Shown: positions 1-6,329, numbered from the stretch's first letter. The stretch is DNA of 7,807 nt from CAZFBR01 sp035353495 [NCBI: uncultured bacterium] (GCA_964517215.1 CAZFBR010000171.1:1-7807), one strand, 5' to 3'. Numbers and translations are program-made. The notes: a model not told the origin generated them from the letters alone.

Positions 1-2
1 GG

Positions 3-656
3 TACACCTACAGCGACAACGGCAAGATGATTGCGGTGAAGCATCGGTATCTGGATGACGAAGGGCATGAGGTTATCAAGAGCGGGATGTACCGGTATGA
101 CGGGCTGGGTCGCAGGATTTACCGGCGTGACCTGAACGGGCAGGGGACGTGGTATTACTACGACGGGCTGGAGCTGCTGGCGGAGAAGGACGAGCACGGC
201 CGCTTCCGCACAAATTACATCTATGGCCCGGGTCTGGTGCCGGGGACGGGGCTGCTGTTGTCGTCGTACACGGGCGCGGCGTACCGCTGCTATCATCAGG
301 ACGCGCTGGGGACGACGCGGCTGATCACCGACGTGAACGGGAAGGTGATCCAGAGCTACCAGACCGACGCGTGGGGCAATATCATCGCGAGCACCGGCGC
401 CACCCGCAACACCATCATCTTCACCGGACGGCAGCATGATGCGGATACAGGGCTGTACTATTTTCGTGTGAGGTATTATGAACAGAAATATGGAAGATTT
501 GTACAACCAGATGGCCATATTCAAGCAGGAAAACCGAATATTTCTAGACCGGAATCAAAGGAAATATTGGAAATCAATAAATACAATTACTGCTCTAATC
601 AGACGAGCAAGTTGGACCGGATGGAAATGCTGCACAGTACATGGGCGGTGCCATAG
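3..656 (+). CDS. RHS repeat-associated core protein, C-terminal end (5' partial, frameshifted)
   Basis: The frame is open from the first full codon at base 3, so this is the 3' part of a larger gene. YD/RHS-type repeats are visible early (YRYDGLGRRIYRR, WYYYDGLELLAEKDEHGR), followed by the conserved RHS core (DALGTTRLITD, YQTDAWGNI) and the core end from about 420 to 512 (FTGRQHDADTGLYY, RVRYY, GRFVQPD). RHS proteins build a beta-shell that encloses a variable C-terminal toxin or effector tip; they act in contact-dependent or type VI killing, or are surface proteins. The canonical ending YNY-(n)-KLDPDG is expected near 590-630. Here it reads YNYCSNQTSKLDRMEM and stops at 654-656, because the frame shifts after Asp at 615-617. 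Codon composition falls from GC-rich to AT-rich at about 455-480, inside the core end, as is typical for rhs genes with exchanged tips. The family call is firm. Which delivery system it belongs to is not visible in the window. Confidence 0.9.
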   Translation, partial: YTYSDNGKMIAVKHRYLDDEGHEVIKSGMYRYDGLGRRIYRRDLNGQGTWYYYDGLELLAEKDEHGRFRTNYIYGPGLVPGTGLLLSSYTGAAYRCYHQDALGTTRLITDVNGKVIQSYQTDAWGNIIASTGATRNTIIFTGRQHDADTGLYYFRVRYYEQKYGRFVQPDGHIQAGKPNISRPESKEILEINKYNYCSNQTSKLDRMEMLHSTWAVP

Positions 657-808
657 TAATAATTGTAGTAGGATTTGGCTGTATAATATTATATTGTCAT
701 ATATTGGCACAGGAAGCAGAGGAAAATGCTAATGCCGACAAGGAAGGAAAGCCTCGCCCACATATTTGGTCAAATATTACGCTATTTCTATATAACAATT
801 ATTGTTAA
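618..808 (+). pseudogene. Displaced rhs C-terminal tip (frame +2), single membrane segment
   Basis: If one C is added at the CC of 617-618, the rhs frame continues as KLDPDGNAAQYMGG and stays open to the TAA at 806-808. LDPDG is the canonical junction between RHS core and tip. The restored tip is about 64 residues: a short linker, a strongly hydrophobic segment (AIVIIVVGFGCIILYC, about 653-700), then a charged stretch (QEAEENANADKEGK) and a short end WSNITLFLYNNYC. No nuclease or deaminase motif is visible, so the tip is either very short, itself truncated, or a membrane-active type. The alternative is an independent 55-aa small membrane protein starting at ATG 641, but no good ribosome binding site precedes that ATG. 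The break could be a natural mutation or a sequencing error in a short C run. Confidence 0.6.
793..807. repeat. Perfect 7-bp inverted repeat TAACAAT-T-ATTGTTA
   Basis: TAACAATTATTGTTA is a perfect palindrome around one central base. It spans the stop codon of the restored rhs tip frame and lies 17 bases before the ATG of the next gene. It has no following T run, so it is not a typical intrinsic terminator. An operator or a chance AT-rich palindrome are both possible. Confidence 0.4.
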
Positions 809-824
809 GTAAAGAGATAAATAT

Positions 825-1358
825 ATGAAGCGAAAGACTGAGTATGAAATAATGAAACCAAATATGACGCTGTGTAGAATAGCGATAATATTCTATGTCG
901 CCCTATTGATGGCAATTATAATAATAAAAATAGACACGCTGCTGCAATATCCGCAAAATATCATTATGCTATGTGCCCAGTCGCTGTGTCTCTCTTGGGG
1001 CTTGTTCGTGCTCCTGACAGCATTACGCGAGGTTAATGGTGGATTTAATACACCATATGCCATTCTGACTGCGGTAAGTTTGATTATATCAAGCATGTCA
1101 TATATCAGCATCATGATCGGCAGAGAATATGGAATGACAACGAGAGTGGCGTTGGTATTGCGCCATATAAGCGTTGTGGGTACTGTCGTATTTATGATGA
1201 TGTCTTGTCTGTCGGTGATGCAGCATGAACCGTTTTATATATGTCGCAGGAAGATGGTTGATCGCTTCGCTGCGCGTATCGACGTTATTGCAGGCGGTGC
1301 TGGAATGGTTGCTGCTGTTGCGCTTGCGTGTATGTGGTTAGTGAATGGGTACAATTAG
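825..1358 (+). CDS. Predicted five-helix inner-membrane protein, family not recognised (possible rhs-linked immunity protein)
   Basis: This is a 177-aa protein with a short charged N terminus and about five hydrophobic segments: residues 17-36, 45-67, 77-98, 113-132 and 153-173. It has several Cys residues (17, 50, 55, 128, 140, 169) but no motif I recognise. The ATG at 825 is preceded by AAAGAG at 811-816, a weak purine-rich binding site; ATG 852 is an alternative start. The gene is AT-rich like the rhs tip just upstream, with the tip's stop 16 bases before its start, which fits joint acquisition with the tip. Genes at this position behind an rhs tip are usually cognate immunity proteins, and a polytopic membrane protein would suit a tip that acts on membranes. 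That role is inference from position only. Confidence 0.7.
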   Translation: MKRKTEYEIMKPNMTLCRIAIIFYVALLMAIIIIKIDTLLQYPQNIIMLCAQSLCLSWGLFVLLTALREVNGGFNTPYAILTAVSLIISSMSYISIMIGREYGMTTRVALVLRHISVVGTVVFMMMSCLSVMQHEPFYICRRKMVDRFAARIDVIAGGAGMVAAVALACMWLVNGYN

Positions 1359-1524
1359 GACGACTTCCGCCATGCAGGGAGCGGGGTAATCGTGAGGATA
1401 TGGCGGTTGCGTGTAATGCACCAACCGGAGCGGATGCCCGGATATTTGCGGCGCACGAATCAGTGTCGGTGCGGGCGCTGATGAATGTGCAGCATACAAA
1501 AATCAGTATCTATGTCTAAAAAGA
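1359..1524. other. Intergenic stretch with no convincing gene
   Basis: Stops interrupt all three forward frames early (for example TAA at 1387-1389 and TGA at 1393-1395 in the frame of the 1525 ORF). From 1417 that same frame is open into the 1525 ORF and reads CPDICGARISVGAGADECAAYK, but without any ATG, GTG or TTG start. This looks like the decayed 5' part of a longer gene, perhaps another rhs tip. Confidence 0.35.
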
Positions 1525-1644
1525 ATGGAACTCCAAATAAAGCAATCAGGCGATACGCACGGGATAAATATGGATGCGATTAATGAAGAGGTTGACAGAT
1601 GCAATGAACAATATGACAACTGTGAGTGTAGAATCGTCGAATGA
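1525..1644 (+). CDS. Small Cys-containing acidic ORF (39 aa), possibly the tail of a lost rhs tip
   Basis: The ORF starts at ATG 1525 and stops with the TGA at 1642-1644, sharing ATGA with the next gene. The product is acidic and ends DRCNEQYDNCECRIVE, with three closely spaced Cys residues. The frame is open upstream to 1417 without a start codon, so it may be the 3' end of a truncated gene rather than a complete one. The ATG is preceded only by an A-rich stretch (TAAAAAGA), a poor ribosome binding site. Cys/Tyr-rich endings with C-x(n)-QYD are something I associate loosely with rhs C-terminal tails, but I cannot assign a family. The ATGA overlap argues that it was once translated and coupled to the membrane gene behind it. 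Confidence 0.4.
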   Translation: MELQIKQSGDTHGINMDAINEEVDRCNEQYDNCECRIVE

Positions 1645-1922
1645 AGATGACAAACATCATTGCTATAATATCAGTAATCACAGGGTTTTTACTGGCGGTA
1701 ATACGAGATGATCTTTATGCGCTTGTGGGTATACAATTGATCGGAATAGGCCTGTGGGGCGTAATAGCCAAATGGGTGATGGCGAATAACCGGTACAATG
1801 GACCAAATGATGGTTTAAAACGTTTGACTATTGCGATTGCTTATTTAGCTTTCGTGGTGATGCCGTTTGTGCATACGGGATGCGCCTATTGGTGTATTTT
1901 TCCTGCGAAAACGGCATGGTGA
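1641..1922 (+). CDS. Small three-helix membrane protein, family not recognised
   Basis: This is a 93-aa, mostly hydrophobic protein with three predicted membrane segments (about residues 4-21, 25-46 and 61-80), separated by short charged loops (RDD, ANNRYNGPNDGLKR). Its start codon overlaps the stop of the 39-aa ORF as ATGA; no separate ribosome binding site is clear, so translational coupling is likely. An alternative start is the ATG at 1647. Composition is AT-rich like the rhs tip region up to about 1905, where it changes abruptly. The last residues (IFPAKTAW) therefore may come from a recombination junction rather than from the original gene. A second immunity-type gene for a displaced tip is a reasonable guess from context, not from a recognised domain. 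Confidence 0.55.
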   Translation: MKMTNIIAIISVITGFLLAVIRDDLYALVGIQLIGIGLWGVIAKWVMANNRYNGPNDGLKRLTIAIAYLAFVVMPFVHTGCAYWCIFPAKTAW

Positions 1923-2071
1923 AGACGGTGGCGGCCGACGACGCCAACCAGGTGAAGGAGATCGTGTATCACCGAATGAACGTGCCCGGCGAAGTTTATC
2001 GGAATGGGGCGGCGAGGTTTGTCAGGATACGCAATGGATATGATAATTATCTTGATCTTCCCCCCGTGTAG
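1880..2071 (+). CDS. Orphan 63-aa ORF, 3' end supplied by the IS terminus
   Basis: The ORF overlaps the end of the three-helix gene in another frame. From about 1916 (internal MVKTVAADDANQVKEIVY) it turns GC-rich and hydrophilic, unlike the AT-rich genes before it. The final residues DLPPV are encoded by the IS end at 2053-2071, so any original C terminus has been cut off by the insertion. I recognise no domain. The true start may be ATG 1916 rather than 1880, or the segment may be a fragment of a larger gene joined here at about 1905. Confidence 0.35.
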   Translation: MRLLVYFSCENGMVKTVAADDANQVKEIVYHRMNVPGEVYRNGAARFVRIRNGYDNYLDLPPV

Positions 2072-2114
2072 TGGACACAGGGAAAAGTAAGTATTCGTCC
2101 AGCCGCTTCGTTGA

Positions 2115-2133
2115 CCGGACCCTACGGGTCCGG
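2115..2133. repeat. 8-bp perfect hairpin CCGGACCC-TAC-GGGTCCGG inside the IS remnant
   Basis: The two arms are exactly complementary with a three-base loop. It sits between the transposase deletion junction and the IS end. There is no T run on either side, so an intrinsic terminator is not supported. It may be IS sequence or a scar of the deletion. Confidence 0.45.
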
Positions 2134-2155
2134 CTGCAACCACCATCTGCAGCAT

Positions 2156-2607
2156 TTATCGCCGTTCCACAGGTAACAGCCAGCCATTCCCGGTCGGGAT
2201 ATAGGTAATGTCACCGACCCAAATCTGGTTCGGTGCGGCCACGACCGGTTGCCGACCCACCAAATGTGGCGATACCGGGCGCCGATGGGCCGAGTGGGTC
2301 GTATGCTTGAACTTTCCCCGGCCCATGACTTGCAGCCCGACTACGGCCATCAGTTCGGCCACCTGCCGTTGACTGACCCGCCGCCCTTCACGGCGCAGTT
2401 GCGCCGCGATCCGCGGGCTGCCATAACGCCGCTTATGCCTCCAGCAGATATCCCGAATGCGGTTCGCCAGCTGCGCTTCCGCCATCAGGCGCGGCCCGTA
2501 CCGCTGCCGTGCCAGGCATTATAGCCGCCGCGTGATACCGTCATGCTCTGGCACATCTTCTCGATGGAATGCTGTTCATCGTGCTTCCTGATGAACTGGG
2601 ATTTCAT
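2156..2607 (-). pseudogene. IS3-family transposase OrfB, frameshifted and truncated
   Basis: The N-terminal piece from ATG 2607 reads MKSQFIRKHDEQHSIEKMCQ, then SRGGYNAW, the standard start of IS3 OrfB proteins. At about 2509-2514 the frame shifts by one base: one frame ends in WHGSGTGRA-stop, while the other continues as RQRYGPRL, then MAEAQLANRIRDICWRHKRR. The second piece holds the HTH_21-type segment (RYGSPRIAAQLRREGRRVSQRQVAELM) and the first lines of the rve integrase domain (PNQIWVGDITYIPTGNGW), including the first catalytic Asp in GDITY. It then leaves the family sequence and stops at 2156; a single extra T near 2165 may also disturb WLYL. The second Asp and the Glu of the DDE triad are absent. 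Normal OrfB is about 270-290 aa. No functional product is expected. Confidence 0.88.
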
Positions 2608-2641
2608 CGCGACGGTCGCGGAATGCATCAATGAGTATTTC

Positions 2642-2670
2642 TGGCAATCGGGCAGCGAGCGTGGTACAAT
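2642..2670 (+). promoter_or_regulatory. Possible promoter of the radical SAM gene
   Basis: TACAAT at 2665-2670 is a good -10 and follows TGG (extended -10 form). The matching -35, TGGCAA at 2642-2647 with a 17-base spacer, is weak. The site lies at the blurred edge of the IS remnant, about 30 bases before the start codon. Confidence 0.45.
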
Positions 2671-2699
2671 TGTGGTAGATACAGGCAAGGAAGGCGCCG

Positions 2700-4256
2700 A
2701 TGAACCGTCTCTTCCGCATGATCATTCCGCAATTTCCGGGATTCAATGTGTACAGCCATGTCGCCAGCAAGACCACGGCCGTGGGTCCGCTCTATGTGGC
2801 GACCGCCGTCGCCCAACTGCCCGGTTGGGACGTCGAGGTTATCGATGAGAACAATTACCGGTATCCCGGCCCCGTCGATGAGCATGGCTCGCCCGACCAT
2901 CGCCTGCTGCAGGCGATGCGCCCGGCCGATGCGGTCGGCTTCTACGGATCGCTGAGCAGCACCATCCCGCGGCTGTTCGTGGTGGCGGCATACTATCAGG
3001 CGCTGGGCGTGTTCACCGTTGCCGGCGGCCATCATTTTCTCGACGAAGAGGAATGCGCCGAGGGGCTGCAGCACGGGCTGGACGTGATCGTGCATGGCGA
3101 GGGCGAATATGCCATCCAGGAGCTGCTGCCGGTCTGCCATGACCGCGCGGCGTGGTCGCAGCTTGGCGGGCTGTCGTTCCTGCGGGACGGGGTCATGACC
3201 CATACCCCGCCCCGTCCGCCCATCGCCGATATCGATGCGCTGCCGTTTCCCGATTTCGCGCTGATCAAGTACGCCAAGCTGTCGGTTATTCCGCTCAGCC
3301 GGACGCGCGGGTGCGGCATGGATTGTGAATTCTGCGCAATCAAGGGCGCCCCGCGCTGGGGCTCGCCGGACAAGCTGTTTGCCAATATGGTGCAGCTCAT
3401 CGAGCGCCACCACTGCCGCAACTTCTTCGTGGTGGACGACCTGTTCACGCAGGACCGCGCCGGGGTGCGCCGGTTCTGCGAACTGGCGATCGCCTGGCAG
3501 CAGGCGACGGGCAAGCGGCTCGACCTGTCGGTCCAGATCCGGCTCGATGTGGCGAAGGACCGCGACCTGCTGCGCCTGATGCGCCGGGCGGGGGTGCTGA
3601 TGGTTGCCATCGGCTACGAATCGGTGCTCGATGCGGCGCTGCAGGCGATGGACAAGCATATCCGCGCGGCGGACATGCTGGCGCTGACGCGGGTCTATCG
3701 CGACGAGGGTTTCCTCGTGCACGGCATGTTTATTTTCGGCTACCCGATGCAGCCGGGCACCAGGTTGGATGTGACCGTGAAAGACCAGGTGCGCGCCTAC
3801 AAGCAGTTTATTCGCCGGGCGCATCTTGACACCATCCAGGTGCTGCTCCCCGTCCCCCTGCCCGGCACCGCGCTGCGGCGGCGGCTGATGCGAGAGCAGC
3901 GCATCTACCCGCGCGAGATCATCGGCTGGGAATACTACGACGGCAATTTTCCGCTGTTCGAGCCCGACCCGCCGCTGACCGCGGACACCCAGCAGCAGGC
4001 CATGCGCGCGATTATGGGCGGCTTCTACCATTTTTCCCATATGATGTGGGTGGGCGTGCGCACGCTGACCTTCCCGCTCTACTTCATTCCGCTGTTCAAC
4101 TTCCGCGCGCATTGGGAAATCTGGTACCGGCCGTGGCGCAACAACATCCGCGGATTTGGCGGCTGGCTGCTGCTGCGCCGGTGGACGGACCTGCTGCAGA
4201 AGCGCCGGTTCTCCCGGCTGCTGGCGGACGCCCGCAAGCAATTGCAGGGGCACTGA
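2700..4256 (+). CDS. Cobalamin-binding-type radical SAM protein, substrate unknown
   Basis: This is a 518-aa protein with the architecture of the B12-binding-domain radical SAM group. The N-terminal half (about 1-145) resembles the Rossmann-like cobalamin-binding fold (GPLYVATAVAQLPGWDVEVIDE, VAGGHHF, VIVHGEGE). The radical SAM core follows with the cluster motif C205-GMD-C209-EF-C212 (CxxxCxxC), then FVVDDLFT and the helix-strand repeats up to about residue 400 (VAIGYES, HGMFIFGYP, VLLPVPLPGT). The C-terminal 100 residues are basic and aromatic (WEIWYRPWRNNIRGFGGWLLLRRW) and may touch the membrane. Radical SAM enzymes cleave S-adenosylmethionine with a 4Fe-4S cluster; members with this N-terminal domain often carry out methylations or cyclisations such as in BchE or hopanoid methylation. 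The substrate here cannot be told. ATG 2700 has AAGGAAGG at 2687-2694. No pathway genes adjoin it. Confidence 0.9.
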   Translation: MNRLFRMIIPQFPGFNVYSHVASKTTAVGPLYVATAVAQLPGWDVEVIDENNYRYPGPVDEHGSPDHRLLQAMRPADAVGFYGSLSSTIPRLFVVAAYYQALGVFTVAGGHHFLDEEECAEGLQHGLDVIVHGEGEYAIQELLPVCHDRAAWSQLGGLSFLRDGVMTHTPPRPPIADIDALPFPDFALIKYAKLSVIPLSRTRGCGMDCEFCAIKGAPRWGSPDKLFANMVQLIERHHCRNFFVVDDLFTQDRAGVRRFCELAIAWQQATGKRLDLSVQIRLDVAKDRDLLRLMRRAGVLMVAIGYESVLDAALQAMDKHIRAADMLALTRVYRDEGFLVHGMFIFGYPMQPGTRLDVTVKDQVRAYKQFIRRAHLDTIQVLLPVPLPGTALRRRLMREQRIYPREIIGWEYYDGNFPLFEPDPPLTADTQQQAMRAIMGGFYHFSHMMWVGVRTLTFPLYFIPLFNFRAHWEIWYRPWRNNIRGFGGWLLLRRWTDLLQKRRFSRLLADARKQLQGH

Positions 4257-4280
4257 AGAGGGGGCTCGCCGGCGGATGAT

Positions 4281-4309
4281 TTGACGCTGGCGGGCGGGCG
4301 TGATATAGT
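4281..4309 (+). promoter_or_regulatory. Strong sigma70-type promoter of typA
   Basis: TTGACG (4281-4286) is separated by exactly 17 bases from TATAGT (4304-4309), which is preceded by TGA (extended -10). Transcription should start near 4316, giving a leader of about 110 nt. The promoter lies just behind the radical SAM stop, so typA need not depend on the upstream gene. Confidence 0.75.
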
Positions 4310-4322
4310 CCGCCGGTCGCTG

Positions 4323-4380
4323 CGGTTGGGCGGCATGTCGGTTTCGTTTTCCCCTATTCCCCAACCGGAAGAGAAACGAA
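4323..4380 (+). promoter_or_regulatory. typA 5' leader with two crossing complementary pairs
   Basis: CGGTTGGG (4323-4330) pairs with CCCAACCG (4360-4367). TTCGTTT (4343-4349), inside that loop, pairs with AAACGAA (4374-4380), outside it. The two helices cross, so they form either a pseudoknot or two competing hairpins. The region lies between the promoter and the start codon and could tune typA expression. No known riboswitch family is recognised. Confidence 0.4.
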
Positions 4381-4426
4381 CGACTGAACGAATCGGGCAC
4401 GGCGTGTGCCCCAAGGCAGGAATGGC

Positions 4427-6262
4427 ATGACACAACGGGCACAGCATATCCGCAATGTGGCGATTATCGCGCACGTCGACCATGGCAAGACCACGCTGGT
4501 GGATGCGCTCATCCGCCAGAGCGGGATCCTCGGCCGCGAAGTGATGGCGGAGCGGGTCATGGACTCCATGGATCTGGAGCGCGAGCGCGGGATCACCATC
4601 GCCGCCAAGAACTGCACGGTGGAATGGGAAGGGCTGACCATCAACATTGTCGACACGCCCGGCCATGCGGATTTCGGGGGTGAAGTGGAACGCATCCTGT
4701 CGATGGTTGACGGGGCGCTGCTGCTGGTGGACGCCGCCGAGGGCCCGCTCCCGCAGACGCGGTTCGTGTTGCGCAAGGCGCTGAACGCGGGCCTGGCCAT
4801 CGTCGTGGTGGTCAACAAGATCGACCGTTCCGACGCGCGCGTGGCGGAGGTGGTGGACGACCTCTTTTCGCTGTTCATCGACTGCGACGCGCAGGACCAT
4901 CATCTGGCGGCGCCCGTGGTCTATGCGGTGGCGCGCGACGGGGTGGCGACCATGGACCTGAAGGTGGAGCCGGTGGATATCACCCCGGTCTTCCGGGCCA
5001 TCCGCGATTACATCCCCGGCCCGGCGGTCGAGGCGGATGCGCCGCTGTCGATCCTGGTGGCCAATCTCGGCTATTCCGATTACGTCGGCCGGCTGGCCAT
5101 CGGGCGCATCCGTTCGGGGGTGCTCACCACCGGCCAGGAAGTGCAGGTGATGCCCGAGGGGCGCGAGTACCGCGGCAAGGTGACGCGCCTGTACGGCTAT
5201 CACGGTTTGAAGCAGGTGGAACGCACCAAACCGGCGGAGGCGGGCGATATTGTCGTGGTCGCCGGCCTGCCGGAGATCACCATCGGCGACACCATTACCG
5301 TGCCGGAGAACCCGCGCGTGCAGCCGCGCATCAGCGTCGAGGAACCGACGGTGACCATGGTCTTCGGGCCCAACACCTCGCCCATGTCCGGGCGCGAGGG
5401 AAAGTTCCTCACCGCCCGCCACCTGCGCGAGCGCCTGTGGCGCGAGGCGGAGCGCAATGTGTCGCTGCGCATCAGCGCGGGCGAAAGCGCGGACCGGTTC
5501 GTGGTCTCGGGCCGCGGCGAGCTGCAGCTGGCGATCCTCATCGAGCAAATGCGCCGCGAGGGGTACGAGATGGAGGTTGGCCGGCCGAAGGTGATCGAGA
5601 AGGTCATGGACGGGCAGCTGTGCGAGCCGTACGAGTTTGTCGTCATCGATGTGCCCGAGGAATTCGTCGGGGCGGTGACGGAGCGTTTGTCGTCGCGGCG
5701 CGGGGTGATGCAGAACATGCACCACGCCGACACGGGGCAGCGGGTGCGGCTGGAGTTCCGCATCCCGTCGCGCGGCCTGATCGGCATCCGGTCGGCCTTC
5801 CTCACCGAGACGCGCGGCACGGGAATCATGCATGCCGTGTTCGATTCCTACGGGCCGCATGCCGGGCGCGTTCCCTCCCGCACTACGGGCGCCATCGTCG
5901 CCGACCGCGCGGGCAAGGCCACGGCCTACGCCATCGAGAACCTCGAGTCGCGCGGCGCGCTGTTTGTCGGTCCGAGCGAGGAAGTGTATGCCGGGATGGT
6001 GGTGGGCGAGAATGCCAAGGAAGGCGACATGCTGGTCTACATCGGCCGGCCGAAGAAGCTGACCAACATGCGGTCGTCCACCAGCGACGAGGCGGTGGTC
6101 CTGGTACCGCCGGTGCGGCATACCCTCGAAAGCGCGATGGAATGGATCAGCGACGACGAGCTGCTGGAAGTGACGCCGACCACCATCCGTATCCGCAAGC
6201 GGCTGCTCGACCACAACGAACGCAAGGACGACCAGCGCGCGGCGCGCGAAACAGAAGCGTAA
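4427..6262 (+). CDS. typA: Ribosome-associated translational GTPase TypA/BipA
   Basis: This is a 611-aa full-length member of the TypA/BipA family, a GTPase related to EF-G and LepA that binds the 70S ribosome and helps 50S subunit assembly and growth under stress or cold. Visible motifs are the P-loop AHVDHGKT (15-22), switch RGITI (54-58), DTPGHADFGGEVER (76-89) and NKID (130-133). The G5 region reads YAVARDG (166-172), where the usual Ser is Val. The EF-Tu-like domain 2 follows (LGYSDYVGRLAIGRI), then EF-G III and V-like domains and the BipA-specific C-terminal domain (SRGLIGIRSAFLTETRGTGI, TNMRSSTSDEAVVL). ATG 4427 is preferred: AGGAA at 4418-4422 sits four bases upstream, and the length matches the family. 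A GTG at 4406 would add seven residues. The gene has its own promoter and leader. Confidence 0.97.
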   Translation: MTQRAQHIRNVAIIAHVDHGKTTLVDALIRQSGILGREVMAERVMDSMDLERERGITIAAKNCTVEWEGLTINIVDTPGHADFGGEVERILSMVDGALLLVDAAEGPLPQTRFVLRKALNAGLAIVVVVNKIDRSDARVAEVVDDLFSLFIDCDAQDHHLAAPVVYAVARDGVATMDLKVEPVDITPVFRAIRDYIPGPAVEADAPLSILVANLGYSDYVGRLAIGRIRSGVLTTGQEVQVMPEGREYRGKVTRLYGYHGLKQVERTKPAEAGDIVVVAGLPEITIGDTITVPENPRVQPRISVEEPTVTMVFGPNTSPMSGREGKFLTARHLRERLWREAERNVSLRISAGESADRFVVSGRGELQLAILIEQMRREGYEMEVGRPKVIEKVMDGQLCEPYEFVVIDVPEEFVGAVTERLSSRRGVMQNMHHADTGQRVRLEFRIPSRGLIGIRSAFLTETRGTGIMHAVFDSYGPHAGRVPSRTTGAIVADRAGKATAYAIENLESRGALFVGPSEEVYAGMVVGENAKEGDMLVYIGRPKKLTNMRSSTSDEAVVLVPPVRHTLESAMEWISDDELLEVTPTTIRIRKRLLDHNERKDDQRAARETEA

Positions 6263-6329
6263 GGACGCGCTGCGACCGGCGAAGGTCCCGGTTTGCGGGT
6301 TTCCCGGGGCTGTCTTATCCGCACATTAA

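Larger units (their letters stand above)
2053..2640 (-). mobile_element. Decayed IS3-family insertion sequence remnant
   Basis: The left border is taken as TGATCTTCCCCCCGTGTAGT at 2053, which has the TGA start and the GTGTAGTGGACAC-type end seen in many IS3-family elements. The element lies on the minus strand: a short degenerate trace of the orfA end (about 2610-2640), then orfB (2607-2156), then the terminus. No matching opposite terminal repeat is seen up to 2700, so the orfA side has been lost. Most of the integrase domain is missing between about 2160 and the terminus, so the copy cannot move by itself. The right boundary is approximate. Confidence 0.75.

Noticed and set aside
478-732. 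84-codon ORF in the rhs tip region
   Set aside because: It overlaps the true rhs core end, and its protein has no RHS pattern; the +2 frame explains the region better.
1328-1519. 63-codon ORF overlapping the end of the five-helix gene
   Set aside because: There is no ribosome binding site and no motif, and the competing frame ending at 1644 has the better evidence through its ATGA overlap.
4267-4299. Imperfect GC-rich hairpin after the radical SAM stop, considered as a terminator
   Set aside because: It needs two G-U pairs, overlaps the typA -35 and has no T run.
2628-4442. 604-codon open frame on the minus strand
   Set aside because: It is antisense to the radical SAM gene, and its composition is rich in His, Arg, Gln and Ala without domain motifs, as expected for the shadow of a GC-rich gene.
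4079-6214. 711-codon open frame on the minus strand
   Set aside because: It is antisense to typA, which is certain from its GTPase motifs; the frame is low-complexity and has no recognisable domain.
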